Of a stretch of 39,584 bases of DNA, positions 7,312 through 15,905 are shown in pieces. The notes beneath the pieces are model-generated. The model searched no databases and was not told the DNA's origin. It worked only from the letters and a program-made list of their open reading frames with translations. Each line of letters opens with the position of its first letter. Within the stretch, counting starts at the first letter, position 1. The DNA lies in the NCBI GenBank assembly GCA_903899885.1, contig CAIULK010000092.1:1-39584 (forward strand). Direction: 5' to 3'. The position numbers were made by a program, and so were the translations under genes. The DNA comes from an uncultured Rhodospirillaceae bacterium (lineage in GTDB: Bacteria > Pseudomonadota > Alphaproteobacteria > Rhodospirillales > Magnetospirillaceae).

Positions 7312-8234
7312 CGCCGTTGCTCCCGATTCGCTTGGGCCATCGTGGCAAGTCCTTGATCCAGCGTTAAAGGTGGCCGCCAACCCAGGGCGCGCAGCGGGCC
7401 GTCATCGACCACCAGCGAGCCGGTCAGCCGTTTGATCGCCCCGCCCGGCAGGCGGCGCAAAAGACCTTGGGGAATTGGCAGCAAACGCGCCGGGCGGTTC
7501 ATCGCGCGCGCCAAGCGGCGAATCAGGTCCGGGGTCGAAACGTCTTCGCCGTCCTTGATCAGGAAGGTGCCGCCGATGGTGGCCGGGTGGGTCAGCAAAA
7601 AATGCAGGGCGTTGTTCAGATTGGTCCGGCCGATCACGCTGCGGCGGTTGTCGATCCCGCCCAGCGGCAGCGGGATGCCCAGGCGGATCAGGCGCATCAA
7701 GGCGGCCAGATTGCCCTTTACCGCCGGTCCGTGCACCAAGGGCGGGCGAATCACCGTCAGATCCAAACCCAAATCGGCCAGGCCGATTTCGGCGGCGGCT
7801 TTCGAGCGGCCATAGGGGTCGGCGGGGGCCGGAGGATCGCCCGCGCAAAATGGGTGGGCCGGATCGGCGGTTTCGCCGTTAACCTTGATCGAGCTGACGA
7901 AGACGAAGCGCTTCACCCCGGCGCGGGCGGCTTGGCGGGCCAGGGCAAGGGTACCCTCGGTATTGATCCGGCGGAACAGGGCTTCGGGGTCGGCGCCCTT
8001 TTGTTCCTTCATCACATGGGCGCGCCCGGCGGTGTGGACCACCGCGTCGGCGCCCGCCAGCGCCGCCGTCCAATCCGTTTCGGGGCCGATCTCACCGACG
8101 GTGCGCCATTCGATTCCGGGTGCTGGAAAAATTTCGGCGCGCACGGCGGCGGTGACCGCCATCCCCGCGTCGCGCAGTGTATGGCATAAGGCATGCCCGA
8201 CGAAGCCGGTGGCCCCGGTGATCAGCACCCTCAT
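7308..8234 (-). CDS. NAD-dependent sugar epimerase/dehydratase (WbpV-like)
   Basis: A 308-aa extended short-chain dehydrogenase. It has the N-terminal dinucleotide site M-R-V-L-I-T-G-A-T-G-F-V-G, the V-S-S-I-K-V-N-G-E region with the catalytic Ser, and Y-G-R-S-K (catalytic Tyr and Lys). Such genes are commonly paired with a WecA/WbpL-type initiating transferase, as here, and probably make a UDP-N-acetylhexosamine such as UDP-QuiNAc or UDP-FucNAc; the exact product is not readable from sequence. Both ends overlap neighbours by an ATGA junction, so it is translationally coupled to manC and to the transferase. Confidence 0.85.
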   Translation of the reverse strand: MRVLITGATGFVGHALCHTLRDAGMAVTAAVRAEIFPAPGIEWRTVGEIGPETDWTAALAGADAVVHTAGRAHVMKEQKGADPEALFRRINTEGTLALARQAARAGVKRFVFVSSIKVNGETADPAHPFCAGDPPAPADPYGRSKAAAEIGLADLGLDLTVIRPPLVHGPAVKGNLAALMRLIRLGIPLPLGGIDNRRSVIGRTNLNNALHFLLTHPATIGGTFLIKDGEDVSTPDLIRRLARAMNRPARLLPIPQGLLRRLPGGAIKRLTGSLVVDDGPLRALGWRPPLTLDQGLATMAQANREQRR

Positions 8235-9247
8235 CGAACCGCTCCCCGCGCCCAAAGCTGCAAGCACGCCAGCATCCCGGTGACCACCAGGCCCGCGGCG
8301 ATCACGCCCGTCCAAAAAGATCCGGCGGCGGTTAGCCCGGCGGCAATCACCAAACCCGCATTGCCGCCCGCGATGAACAGCGCCACCCGGTTGGGCGGAG
8401 TTCCGCCGCGCACGGCGCGTTGATAGAAGTGACGGCGATGCGCCTGCCAAATCCGCTCGCCGTCGATCAGGCGATGAACCAAGGTGATGGTGGCGTCGGC
8501 CAGATAATAGGCGGGCAAGATCACCGCCGCCGCGAGATACCCGGCCAAGGCCAGATGCAGCAGCAGCCCGCCCAGCAAAAATCCCAGCGGCACGCTGCCG
8601 ACATCGCCCAAAAACACCCGGGCCGGGTGCCAGTTCCACACCAAAAATCCCAATCCGCCGCCTGCCAAGGCCAAGCCGAACGGCGCCAAGGGCAAAACCG
8701 GCGCCGCCACCGCCCCGATCACCGCGATGCCCAGCCCCAAGGCGGCGGTTTCCACACCGGTAATCCCGTCGATCCCGTCCATGAAATTATAGAGGTTGGT
8801 GAACCAAACCCAAGCCAGCGCGGTAATCAACCGGTCCGCCCAAACCGGAACCAAGCCGGAAAACACCGTCAGGTCGCCGGGCAACAGGCACAAGGCGCCG
8901 CCGACCGCGCCGATATGGGCCAGCAGACGCGGCGCCTGCGGCAAATTGTGACGATCGTCGGCCCAGGACGCGGTCATCAACAACAAGGCGCCGCCGATTC
9001 CCACCCAGGCCCAGGCACTTAAAGGGCCGGGAACCACGGCCAAACCCCCCCAAACCAGCAAAACCGCCGCCATCACCGCGATGCCGCCGCCACGCGGCGT
9101 GGCGTTCGCATGCATCGAGCGTTCGTTCGGACGATCCAAAATCCGGTGGCGGCGCAACAGCTCTAGAACCTCGCGCGTCAGGACCACCGTCACCCCAAAG
9201 GATGTGCCGATCGCCGCCAACCCGGACGTCCAGACCGAAGCGATCAT
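8231..9247 (-). CDS. Undecaprenyl-phosphate sugar-phosphate transferase (WecA/WbpL/MraY family)
   Basis: An integral membrane enzyme of 338 aa with about ten hydrophobic segments. It transfers an N-acetylhexosamine-1-phosphate from UDP-sugar to undecaprenyl phosphate, starting glycan assembly on the inner membrane. Family signatures are D-R-P-N-E-R-S-M-H, then T-P-R-G-G-G-I-A, the D-D-R metal site, N-F-M-D-G-I-D-G, F-L-G-D-V-G-S and the cytoplasmic H-R-R-H-F-Y-Q-R-A loop. It is coupled by 4-nt overlaps on both sides. This is the only initiating transferase in the operon, so the glycan probably begins with the sugar made by the adjacent epimerase. Confidence 0.9.
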   Translation of the reverse strand: MIASVWTSGLAAIGTSFGVTVVLTREVLELLRRHRILDRPNERSMHANATPRGGGIAVMAAVLLVWGGLAVVPGPLSAWAWVGIGGALLLMTASWADDRHNLPQAPRLLAHIGAVGGALCLLPGDLTVFSGLVPVWADRLITALAWVWFTNLYNFMDGIDGITGVETAALGLGIAVIGAVAAPVLPLAPFGLALAGGGLGFLVWNWHPARVFLGDVGSVPLGFLLGGLLLHLALAGYLAAAVILPAYYLADATITLVHRLIDGERIWQAHRRHFYQRAVRGGTPPNRVALFIAGGNAGLVIAAGLTAAGSFWTGVIAAGLVVTGMLACLQLWARGAVR

Positions 9248-11403
9248 GCGCCCTCGGCGAGGTTGATCCGGCGGCCTTCGCGCAAGCTTTCCAGAACGGC
9301 GATGGTCGCCAGACTGGTTTCGATCAATTCAGCCTCATCGACCGGCGGGATGCCGCTTTTCACCCCGGCGGCGAACAGCTCCAATTCGGCGCGGTGGCCC
9401 TTGTCTTGGCCCATCGCGGCTTTCTCGGTGCGGGTCCGCCCGTCGCCGGTAATCGACAGCGTGCGGAAATTGTCGATGGTGACCACCGTTCCGCCGGCAA
9501 AACACTCGAACCGTTCCTTCGAGAACGAGGAATCGCCCAGAGCGGTATAGATGATGGTGCCCAGCGAGCCGTCGGCGAAGCCCAGGGTCACGGTCAAATC
9601 GTCGCAGCCGCCGACCGCCACTTGGGCGGCCTGGGCATCGACGCTGACGATCGCCGAGCCCAGCAGCATGCGCGCCAAATCGATGAAATGGCAGAGCTCG
9701 CCCAAGATACGGCCGCCGCCCTCTTCCTCGGCATTGACCCAGCTGTCGGCGGGCAGCGCCCCGGCATTGACCCGCAGCACCAGCATCTTCGGACCCGTGT
9801 GCCGCGCCAGATGGTCGCGGGCCTTCACGCTCATCGGCGCGAAACGGCGGTTGAAGCCGACCATGAAGAAGGCCTTCGAGGCGTGGCGCGCCGCCACCAC
9901 CGCCGCCAATTGTTCGCGGTCGAGCGCCAGCGGCTTTTCGACCAGCACGGATTTCCCGGCGGCCAGGGCGCGCGCGGTCAGATCCGCGTGATCGGCATGA
10001 CGGGTGGCGATCAGCACCGCGTTGATCGAGGGATCGTTCAAAACGTCGCCGATTTCGGTGGTCGCCTGTTCGAAGCCGAACGCCTTGGCCGCATGACCGG
10101 CGGTTTGGCCGCGGGTGGTCGCCAGGGCGCGGAAGGTCACCCCGGAAATCCGCTTCAATTCCGGCAACAACACCGTGCGCGCGAAGCTGCCCGCCCCCAG
10201 CACGCCCAGCACACAGCCGCCGGACGCGGGCTTGCCGGATTCGAAGGCGGGGAAGGCGGACACCGTTGGTTCCTCGTAACGAAGAACCACGCCGAGATGC
10301 GGCTCGCCGCCGCTGGTCACCAGATCATAGGCATCAAGCGCCTTTTCAAAGGCGAAGCTGTGGGTGGTCAGGCCCGCGACATTCAGGCGCTGGGGCAGCG
10401 ACGGCGCCATCAGGCGCACGCATTCGCGCAGATTTTCGGTTTCGGTCCAACGCACCCAGCCGACCGGATATTTGATGCCGCGCCCTTCGAAAGCGTCGTC
10501 ATAGCGGCCCGGCCCATACGAGCGCGACACCACCAGCGACAATTCCTTTTTCATGAAGGGGCCGAACGGCACCTCGGTGCCGGTTTTGCCGACCAGCACC
10601 ACGTGGGCGCGATCGCGCGCCAGCTCGGCCGCCAGATCCAAGGGGCCGCTGGATTCGGTGGCCGCCGCGATCAAAATACCGTCGCAGCCGACCCCGCCGG
10701 TCAGCGCCGCCACGGCGTCGAGCAGGCCGGGCTCGCCCAAGCGCCAGGTCAATTCGGCACCGAACCGTTCGGCCAGGGCCAGGCGGCCGGGATCGACATC
10801 GATCGCGATCACCCGGGCCCCTTGCAGGCTCAGCAATTGCGCGGCGATCTGACCGACCAGACCAACGCCAATAACGGCGATAACATCGCCAAGGCCAGCG
10901 CCAAGATTGCGCACGCCCGCCATCGAAATCGCGCCAAGCGTGCCGTAACACGCGTCTTCATAGGAAACGTCGTCGGGAACCGGCACGGCCAGCGATCGCG
11001 GCACGACATTCAATTCCGCATGATTGGCCAAACCCGCCCCGGCCATTGCGACCTTTTGCCCGACCTGAAAGCGCCCCTCCAGCCCGGCGCCGACCGCGAT
11101 GACATCACCGGCGGCGGAATAACCCAGCGGCAAAGGTTCGTCCAAACGGGCGATCACGGCTTTCAGGGTGGCGGCCAAACCGTCGCGCCGTGCCTTGTCC
11201 ATCACCTTGCGGACCAGATCGGGGCGTTCCTTGGCCTTACCCGCCAGACTTTTGCGGGCGAAGTCGATGACCATCCGTTCGGTCCCGGCGCTAATCAGCG
11301 AGGCGCGGGTACGGACCAACAGACAACCGGACTTCACCTTCGGCGAGGGAACGTCCTTGAGCGCGAGTTCGCCGCTGCGGGCGCTTTGAATGACTTGTTT
11401 CAT
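9244..11403 (-). CDS. Bi-domain oxidoreductase: MDR dehydrogenase fused to Gfo/Idh/MocA dehydrogenase
   Basis: 719 aa. Residues ~1–345 are a medium-chain dehydrogenase/reductase (Rossmann motif V-I-G-V-G-L-V-G-Q-I-A-A near 180). The G-H-E zinc site of classic alcohol dehydrogenases is missing. Residues ~390–719 are a Gfo/Idh/MocA domain (V-L-G-A-G-S-F-A-R-T, then the V-E-K-P-L-A-L motif with the active-site Lys). Fusions of this kind occur in O-antigen and exopolysaccharide clusters, where they are thought to act on nucleotide-sugar intermediates; the substrate is unknown. The start ATG is at 11403; 33 nt separate it from the phosphatase upstream. Its stop overlaps the transferase start. Confidence 0.88.
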   Translation of the reverse strand: MKQVIQSARSGELALKDVPSPKVKSGCLLVRTRASLISAGTERMVIDFARKSLAGKAKERPDLVRKVMDKARRDGLAATLKAVIARLDEPLPLGYSAAGDVIAVGAGLEGRFQVGQKVAMAGAGLANHAELNVVPRSLAVPVPDDVSYEDACYGTLGAISMAGVRNLGAGLGDVIAVIGVGLVGQIAAQLLSLQGARVIAIDVDPGRLALAERFGAELTWRLGEPGLLDAVAALTGGVGCDGILIAAATESSGPLDLAAELARDRAHVVLVGKTGTEVPFGPFMKKELSLVVSRSYGPGRYDDAFEGRGIKYPVGWVRWTETENLRECVRLMAPSLPQRLNVAGLTTHSFAFEKALDAYDLVTSGGEPHLGVVLRYEEPTVSAFPAFESGKPASGGCVLGVLGAGSFARTVLLPELKRISGVTFRALATTRGQTAGHAAKAFGFEQATTEIGDVLNDPSINAVLIATRHADHADLTARALAAGKSVLVEKPLALDREQLAAVVAARHASKAFFMVGFNRRFAPMSVKARDHLARHTGPKMLVLRVNAGALPADSWVNAEEEGGGRILGELCHFIDLARMLLGSAIVSVDAQAAQVAVGGCDDLTVTLGFADGSLGTIIYTALGDSSFSKERFECFAGGTVVTIDNFRTLSITGDGRTRTEKAAMGQDKGHRAELELFAAGVKSGIPPVDEAELIETSLATIAVLESLREGRRINLAEGA

Positions 11404-11436
11404 GGTTCAGGGTTTTCGCGGGTGGGGGTGGGAATG

Positions 11437-12090
11437 TCAAATCGATTCAAGGGCGGCGTCGAATTGGCCGTAATCATCGATCACCCGGTCGGCGCCGAGC
11501 GTCGAGACATCGCCCCCGTATCCGAACGACACCGCGATCATCGGGACCCCGGCCGCCTTCGCCGCTTGGGCATCGGCCAAGGAATCGCCGACATAAATCA
11601 CCGGTCCGGTGACCGTGCCCATCCGGGCCAGGGTTTCCAGGATATGGCGGCCGTCGGGTTTGCGGAAGGCGAAGGTGTCGCCGCCGGTCATCGCGGCGAA
11701 GAACGGGGTCAAACCCAAACCGTCCAAGACCAGCCGGGTGATGCGTTCGGGCTTGTTGGTGCACAGCCCCAAAGGAACACCCTTGCCGCGCAACCGGGTT
11801 AAAACCGCCAGGGCCCCCGGATATAGGCAAGTCCCAACGATCGGGCGGGCGGCGTAACGCTCTTGAAAGTCGGACAGGGTTGCCCCGGGATCGGACGGCG
11901 CGCCGCCGGTGGCGGCGAAGGCGCGTTGCAGCAAGGCCTTGGCACCCTCGCCCATCATCGGGCGGATTTGGTCCAGCTCCAACGCCGGGCGTCCCCAGGC
12001 AATCAGGGTGGCGTTCAGCGAAAAGCCGACATCGGCCACGCTATCAACCAGGGTGCCGTCGAGATCGAAAATCGCCGCCGCCGGGATCAT
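11437..12090 (-). CDS. HAD-family phosphatase (phosphoglycolate phosphatase-like)
   Basis: 217 aa. HAD motif I is F-D-L-D-G-T-L-V-D-S at the N-terminus, motif II is L-C-T-N-K, motif III is the Lys in F-R-K-P-D-G-R, and motif IV is Y-V-G-D-S-L-A-D. The cap domain is of the Gph type (M-M-G-E-G-A-K-A-L-L). The start at 12090 overlaps the AsnB-like stop (ATGA). The resemblance is to phosphoglycolate phosphatase, but placed inside a nucleotide-sugar operon it may dephosphorylate a sugar phosphate. Both readings are inference. Confidence 0.85.
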   Translation of the reverse strand: MIPAAAIFDLDGTLVDSVADVGFSLNATLIAWGRPALELDQIRPMMGEGAKALLQRAFAATGGAPSDPGATLSDFQERYAARPIVGTCLYPGALAVLTRLRGKGVPLGLCTNKPERITRLVLDGLGLTPFFAAMTGGDTFAFRKPDGRHILETLARMGTVTGPVIYVGDSLADAQAAKAAGVPMIAVSFGYGGDVSTLGADRVIDDYGQFDAALESI

Positions 12091-13949
12091 GCGTTGGTCC
12101 CCTCGCGCCAAGCGTCCAGTGTCAACAAGGCCCAGATTTTCAGCGCGTGATCGCGCCGCCCGCCTTGGTGTTCCGCCAGCAGGCGGGCGATCGGCGCCCA
12201 CTCCAACCCGGCGCGGGCCATCCGGCCGGGGGTCAAACGCTCATCGACCAACGGCTTCAATTCCCCCTTCAGCCACACCCCCATCGGGGGATTGAAGCCC
12301 AATTTGGGGCGATCCACAATCGCAGTTGGCAAAAGCCGCCGAGCCACCGCCTTCAGCAGGGTTTTCTTTCCAGAATCGAAACGGACAGCGGCGCCGATTC
12401 GCCCAACCGCCTCGACAAGCCGGTGATCAAGCAGCGGAAGGCGCAACTCCAAGGCGACCGACATGCTCATCGCATCGCCGTAGGCCAGTAAATTTCCTGG
12501 AAGAAATGACGTTAAATCAATCTGTTGCATAACATCAAGGGGGTGTGGCAACGCACACGAACGGTAGAGTTCGGCGATGGGGCGATGCGGGGCGGCGGAA
12601 AGGTTAAGAAGGTGTTGACGCTCCTCGGGATCGAAGTACTCGACCCAACTGCCATAGCGTTCAGCGTCGGATAATGCCAGGGATGAGAGAAATTCCCGCG
12701 CGCGCCGCCACCCATGATAGCCGCTTGTGCTCTCCGGCACGAGTCCGGCGGCCGAGGCGGCCAACGAACGCAGTCGCCGGGGAATCCGCTGGCTCAGCCG
12801 CTCGGCCAACAGGCCGCCCTGGTAGCGGGGATAGCCGCCGAACACCTCGTCGCCGCCGTCGCCGACCAAGGCAACCTTGACATGCCGGCGCGCCATCTGG
12901 CTGAGATCATGGATTAAAAGCGCGGTCGGATTGCCGAAGGGCTCGCCGAACAGGCGGACCATGGCGTCGAGAAACCCCGCGACCTTGGGCCGCGCGGGCA
13001 ATTCGGTGTGGACCGATCCGATATGGCGGGCGACCGCGCTGGCCGCCTCGCGCTCGTCGTAGGCGGCCTCGTCGAAGGTCATCGTGAAGGTGCGGGGCGG
13101 CGGCGCGCCCCGTTTGCGGCACAAATCGGCCATCACGGCGGCGATCACCGAACTGTCGATGCCGCCCGACAGGAAGCAACCGACCTCGACATCCGCCTCC
13201 AGGCGCAGCTCGACCGCCGAGGTGATCAGCGGCTGCAATTCCTCGGCGGCTTGATCGACGGTGATCCGCCGCAAGCCCCGGTAATCGGGCGCCCACCAGC
13301 GCCCGGTCTCGACCTTTCCGGCCCGCCAAATCAGCCAGTGGCCGGGTTCCAGCTTGCGGATGCCCCGATGCATGGTCAAGGGCGCGGGGACATAAAGCAA
13401 CGCCAGATAGGCCGAAAGCGCTTCGGCCTCGATTCCCAGATCCAAGCCTGGATGGGCGCGCAAGGCGTCGATTTCCGAGGCGAAGGCCAATCCGCCATCG
13501 GGCAGGGCCGCCCAGACCAGCGGCTTGACCCCCAGCCGGTCGCGAACCAGCAGCAACTCGTGCCGCTCGCGGTCCCACAGGGCGAAGGCGAACATGCCGA
13601 TCAAGCGATCCAGCGCGGCGCGGCCCAAGCGGGTCAGCAGACGCAACAGCACCTCGGTATCGCTGGTCGAGGTGAAGGTCTCGCCCTTGGCCTCGAGATC
13701 GGCCTTCAGCGCCCGGTAATTATAGATTTCCCCGTTGAAGGCGAGAACCCAGCGCCCGCAGGGCGAGGTCATCGGCTGCGCCCCGCCGGTTGACAGATCG
13801 ATGATCGCCAGCCTTGTGTGGGTCAGCCCGAAACCGGCGGTGGGATCGACCCATTGGCCGGTGCCGTCCGGTCCCCGGTGGGCCAAACGGTCCGCCATCG
13901 CGGTGAGAACCGCCGGATCGCCCCGGGTGCTGCCGGCGATTCCGCACAT
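12087..13949 (-). CDS. AsnB-type glutamine amidotransferase (asparagine synthase family)
   Basis: 620 aa. An N-terminal class II glutaminase has the nucleophile Cys2 (M-C-G-I-A-G) and the R-H-R-G-P-D-like L-A-H-R-G-P-D-G and F-N-G-E-I-Y-N-Y motifs. The C-terminal synthetase has the ATP-binding PP-loop S-G-G-I-D-S-S at 261–267 and a later G-D-G-G-D-E-V-F-G-G-Y. Canonical members make asparagine. Those inside O-antigen clusters are thought to amidate sugar uronic acids, and that is the more likely job here given the sugar oxidoreductases on both sides. It overlaps the phosphatase start and lies 4 nt after the Gfo/Idh gene. Confidence 0.9.
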   Translation of the reverse strand: MCGIAGSTRGDPAVLTAMADRLAHRGPDGTGQWVDPTAGFGLTHTRLAIIDLSTGGAQPMTSPCGRWVLAFNGEIYNYRALKADLEAKGETFTSTSDTEVLLRLLTRLGRAALDRLIGMFAFALWDRERHELLLVRDRLGVKPLVWAALPDGGLAFASEIDALRAHPGLDLGIEAEALSAYLALLYVPAPLTMHRGIRKLEPGHWLIWRAGKVETGRWWAPDYRGLRRITVDQAAEELQPLITSAVELRLEADVEVGCFLSGGIDSSVIAAVMADLCRKRGAPPPRTFTMTFDEAAYDEREAASAVARHIGSVHTELPARPKVAGFLDAMVRLFGEPFGNPTALLIHDLSQMARRHVKVALVGDGGDEVFGGYPRYQGGLLAERLSQRIPRRLRSLAASAAGLVPESTSGYHGWRRAREFLSSLALSDAERYGSWVEYFDPEERQHLLNLSAAPHRPIAELYRSCALPHPLDVMQQIDLTSFLPGNLLAYGDAMSMSVALELRLPLLDHRLVEAVGRIGAAVRFDSGKKTLLKAVARRLLPTAIVDRPKLGFNPPMGVWLKGELKPLVDERLTPGRMARAGLEWAPIARLLAEHQGGRRDHALKIWALLTLDAWREGTNA

Positions 13950-13953
13950 CGGC

Positions 13954-14844
13954 TTAGTCCAAATCCTGTTGGCAACGCTCCAAGACCTCGACCACCCGGA
14001 TTCCTAAATCGAGTTGATCCAGCGCGGTGTCGCGCGTGGCCACGGCGGCCCCGAATTCGGCCAAGGCGACGCTGAGAGGCGGGGTGGCCGGGCAGGCCAG
14101 CGGCCGGCCGTTCCAACACAGCTTGTCGGCGGCCAAATCGTCGTAAGACAGCGTGCCGCCGCCGGAATCGACCTCGAAGCGGCGGGTCTTGTCCATCAGC
14201 GTGCCGATCACGATATCGGCGGCGACGCCGTCGAAGTCCAAGGAAAGACGAAGGGTTTCCCCCACCCCGCCCTCGACGTCGCGCCGGTCAAGCCGACGCG
14301 CCGCGATCTTGGTTGGGAGCCGGCCCATCAGATCCAGCGCCATCGCGATATCGTGCGGCCCCCAATCCCACAGGACCGAGGCATCGGAGCGGTACGGCCC
14401 CCAATTCCCCGCGACGCCGCGCAAGGCGCGGATGTTTGCGGCCTGCGCCTTCAGCGCGCGAAAGGCCGGGCTGAACAGATGAATGTGATCGACCCGCACC
14501 ACCGCCTGGCGGTGGGCGGCAAAATCGCGCAAGGCTTGCGCCTCGGCGCCGTTCAGGGTCAGCGGTTTTTCAATGAACACGCCCAGTCCCGCCTCGATCG
14601 CCGCCGTGGCGATGGCGGCGTGCGTGGCGGGCGGGGTGGCGATCACCACCCCATCCAGGCCGCCCGCCGCGATCATCGCCCGCCAATCGGCAAACGCCCG
14701 AGCGCCGGGGGGCAGCTGGGCCGCGCTGTTCGGGTTGCCGCTGGCCAGACCGGTGACGGCAATCCCCGCGACCCCGGCGGCGGCGCGCAGGATCACCCGG
14801 CCCCAACGGCCGGCCCCGATCACGCCGATCCGGGTTTTGGACAT
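13954..14844 (-). CDS. Gfo/Idh/MocA-family sugar dehydrogenase
   Basis: 296 aa. An N-terminal Rossmann fold (I-G-V-I-G-A-G-R-W-G) is followed by the A-T-P-P-A-T-H region and the active-site motif I-E-K-P-L-T-L with Lys. The C-terminal half is the substrate-binding α/β domain (D-W-G-P-H-D-I-A region). Probably oxidises or reduces a nucleotide-sugar C3 or C2 position in the same pathway as the bi-domain enzyme. It starts at 14844 by a TGATG overlap with the epimerase stop. The substrate is not predictable from sequence alone. Confidence 0.88.
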   Translation of the reverse strand: MSKTRIGVIGAGRWGRVILRAAAGVAGIAVTGLASGNPNSAAQLPPGARAFADWRAMIAAGGLDGVVIATPPATHAAIATAAIEAGLGVFIEKPLTLNGAEAQALRDFAAHRQAVVRVDHIHLFSPAFRALKAQAANIRALRGVAGNWGPYRSDASVLWDWGPHDIAMALDLMGRLPTKIAARRLDRRDVEGGVGETLRLSLDFDGVAADIVIGTLMDKTRRFEVDSGGGTLSYDDLAADKLCWNGRPLACPATPPLSVALAEFGAAVATRDTALDQLDLGIRVVEVLERCQQDLD

Positions 14845-15905
14845 CAGCCCTCGCCGGTATAAACCGTGTCGGCCCAGAGGAAGAACCGCTTCAAGCCGTC
14901 GTCGAGATCGACGCTGGGCTCGAACTTCAGTTGCAGCCGGGCTTTACGGATGTCGGGGCAGCGGCGGTTGGGTTCGTCCGCCGGATAGCTGTCGGGATAT
15001 TCGATGATGTTGTGCTCGATCTTCTTCTTGAGCACGATTTCCATGCGCTTGACCAGATCGACCATCGAGATTTCCGGCTTGGGATTGCCGATGTTATAGG
15101 GCTCGCCCGCCACGCCGCGCAGGACCACCAGCGTGAAGCCGACCATCGCGTCGGTGATGTAGCAGAAGGTGCGGGTCTGGTTGCCCGAGCCGTAAACGTT
15201 CAGGGGCTTCTTGGCCTTGATCCGGTTGCCGAAATTCGGCAGCACGCGGTAGTCGGTTTCCTGCATGCCGGGGCCGAACACGTTGAACGGCCGGATGGTG
15301 TTGGTGTGGGTGCCACGGGTTTCGTGGAAAATGTGGCACAGGGTTTCGCCCATCCGCTTGGACTCGTCATAGCAAGCGCGGGGACCCTGGCACGACACGT
15401 TGCCGCGATAGCTTTCCGGGGTCGGCACATGCTTGGCGTCGGGATCGCCGTAAATCTCGGAGGACGAGAAGAACACGAAGCGCGCCTTGTTGGCGTCGGC
15501 CAGTTCCAGCATGTTGCGGGTGCCGCGCGCCGCGACCTCCAGGGTCTCCAGCGGGAAGGCGCGGTAATAGAACGGGCTGGCGATACCGGCCGCGTGGATC
15601 ACATAGTGAACGGGTTCCGGGAAGTGGAACGGCTCGATCACATTGTGATTGATGAAGGTGACATGCTCCATCTCGGGGATGTCGGCCCCTTCCTTGCCCG
15701 CCGTGATCAGATTGTCGAGAGCGATCAGGCGGCAGGGCTTTTCCAGAACCTCGCGGTTCAAACGCGCGAAGATTTCCATGAAATAGCGGCCGAGAAAGCC
15801 GCGCCCGCCGGTCAGCAGCACGGTCTTGCCGGAGAAATCATGGGCGGCGTCGCCCAGCCGGGTGACGATCTCGGCGATATCGGATTGCAGCAGAAACTCG
15901 CTCAT
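14844..15905 (-). CDS. NAD-dependent epimerase, UDP-glucuronate decarboxylase-like
   Basis: 353 aa, extended SDR. The dinucleotide site is L-L-T-G-G-R-G-F-L-G-R. The S-S-S-E-I-Y-G-D stretch carries the catalytic Ser, and G-P-R-A-C-Y-D-E-S-K-R the catalytic Tyr and Lys. The last of these closely follows UDP-xylose synthase (G-P-R-A-C-Y-D-E-G-K-R). R-P-F-N-V-F-G-P-G comes later. The product may be UDP-xylose-like or a 4-keto sugar. The start at 15905 overlaps the methyltransferase stop by an ATGA junction. Confidence 0.85.
   Translation of the reverse strand: MSEFLLQSDIAEIVTRLGDAAHDFSGKTVLLTGGRGFLGRYFMEIFARLNREVLEKPCRLIALDNLITAGKEGADIPEMEHVTFINHNVIEPFHFPEPVHYVIHAAGIASPFYYRAFPLETLEVAARGTRNMLELADANKARFVFFSSSEIYGDPDAKHVPTPESYRGNVSCQGPRACYDESKRMGETLCHIFHETRGTHTNTIRPFNVFGPGMQETDYRVLPNFGNRIKAKKPLNVYGSGNQTRTFCYITDAMVGFTLVVLRGVAGEPYNIGNPKPEISMVDLVKRMEIVLKKKIEHNIIEYPDSYPADEPNRRCPDIRKARLQLKFEPSVDLDDGLKRFFLWADTVYTGEG

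Noticed and set aside
9202-11802. Plus-strand open frame of 866 codons
   Set aside because: It is the antisense shadow of the bi-domain oxidoreductase and phosphatase in GC-rich DNA; the translation is rich in Arg, Gln and His with no recognisable domain.
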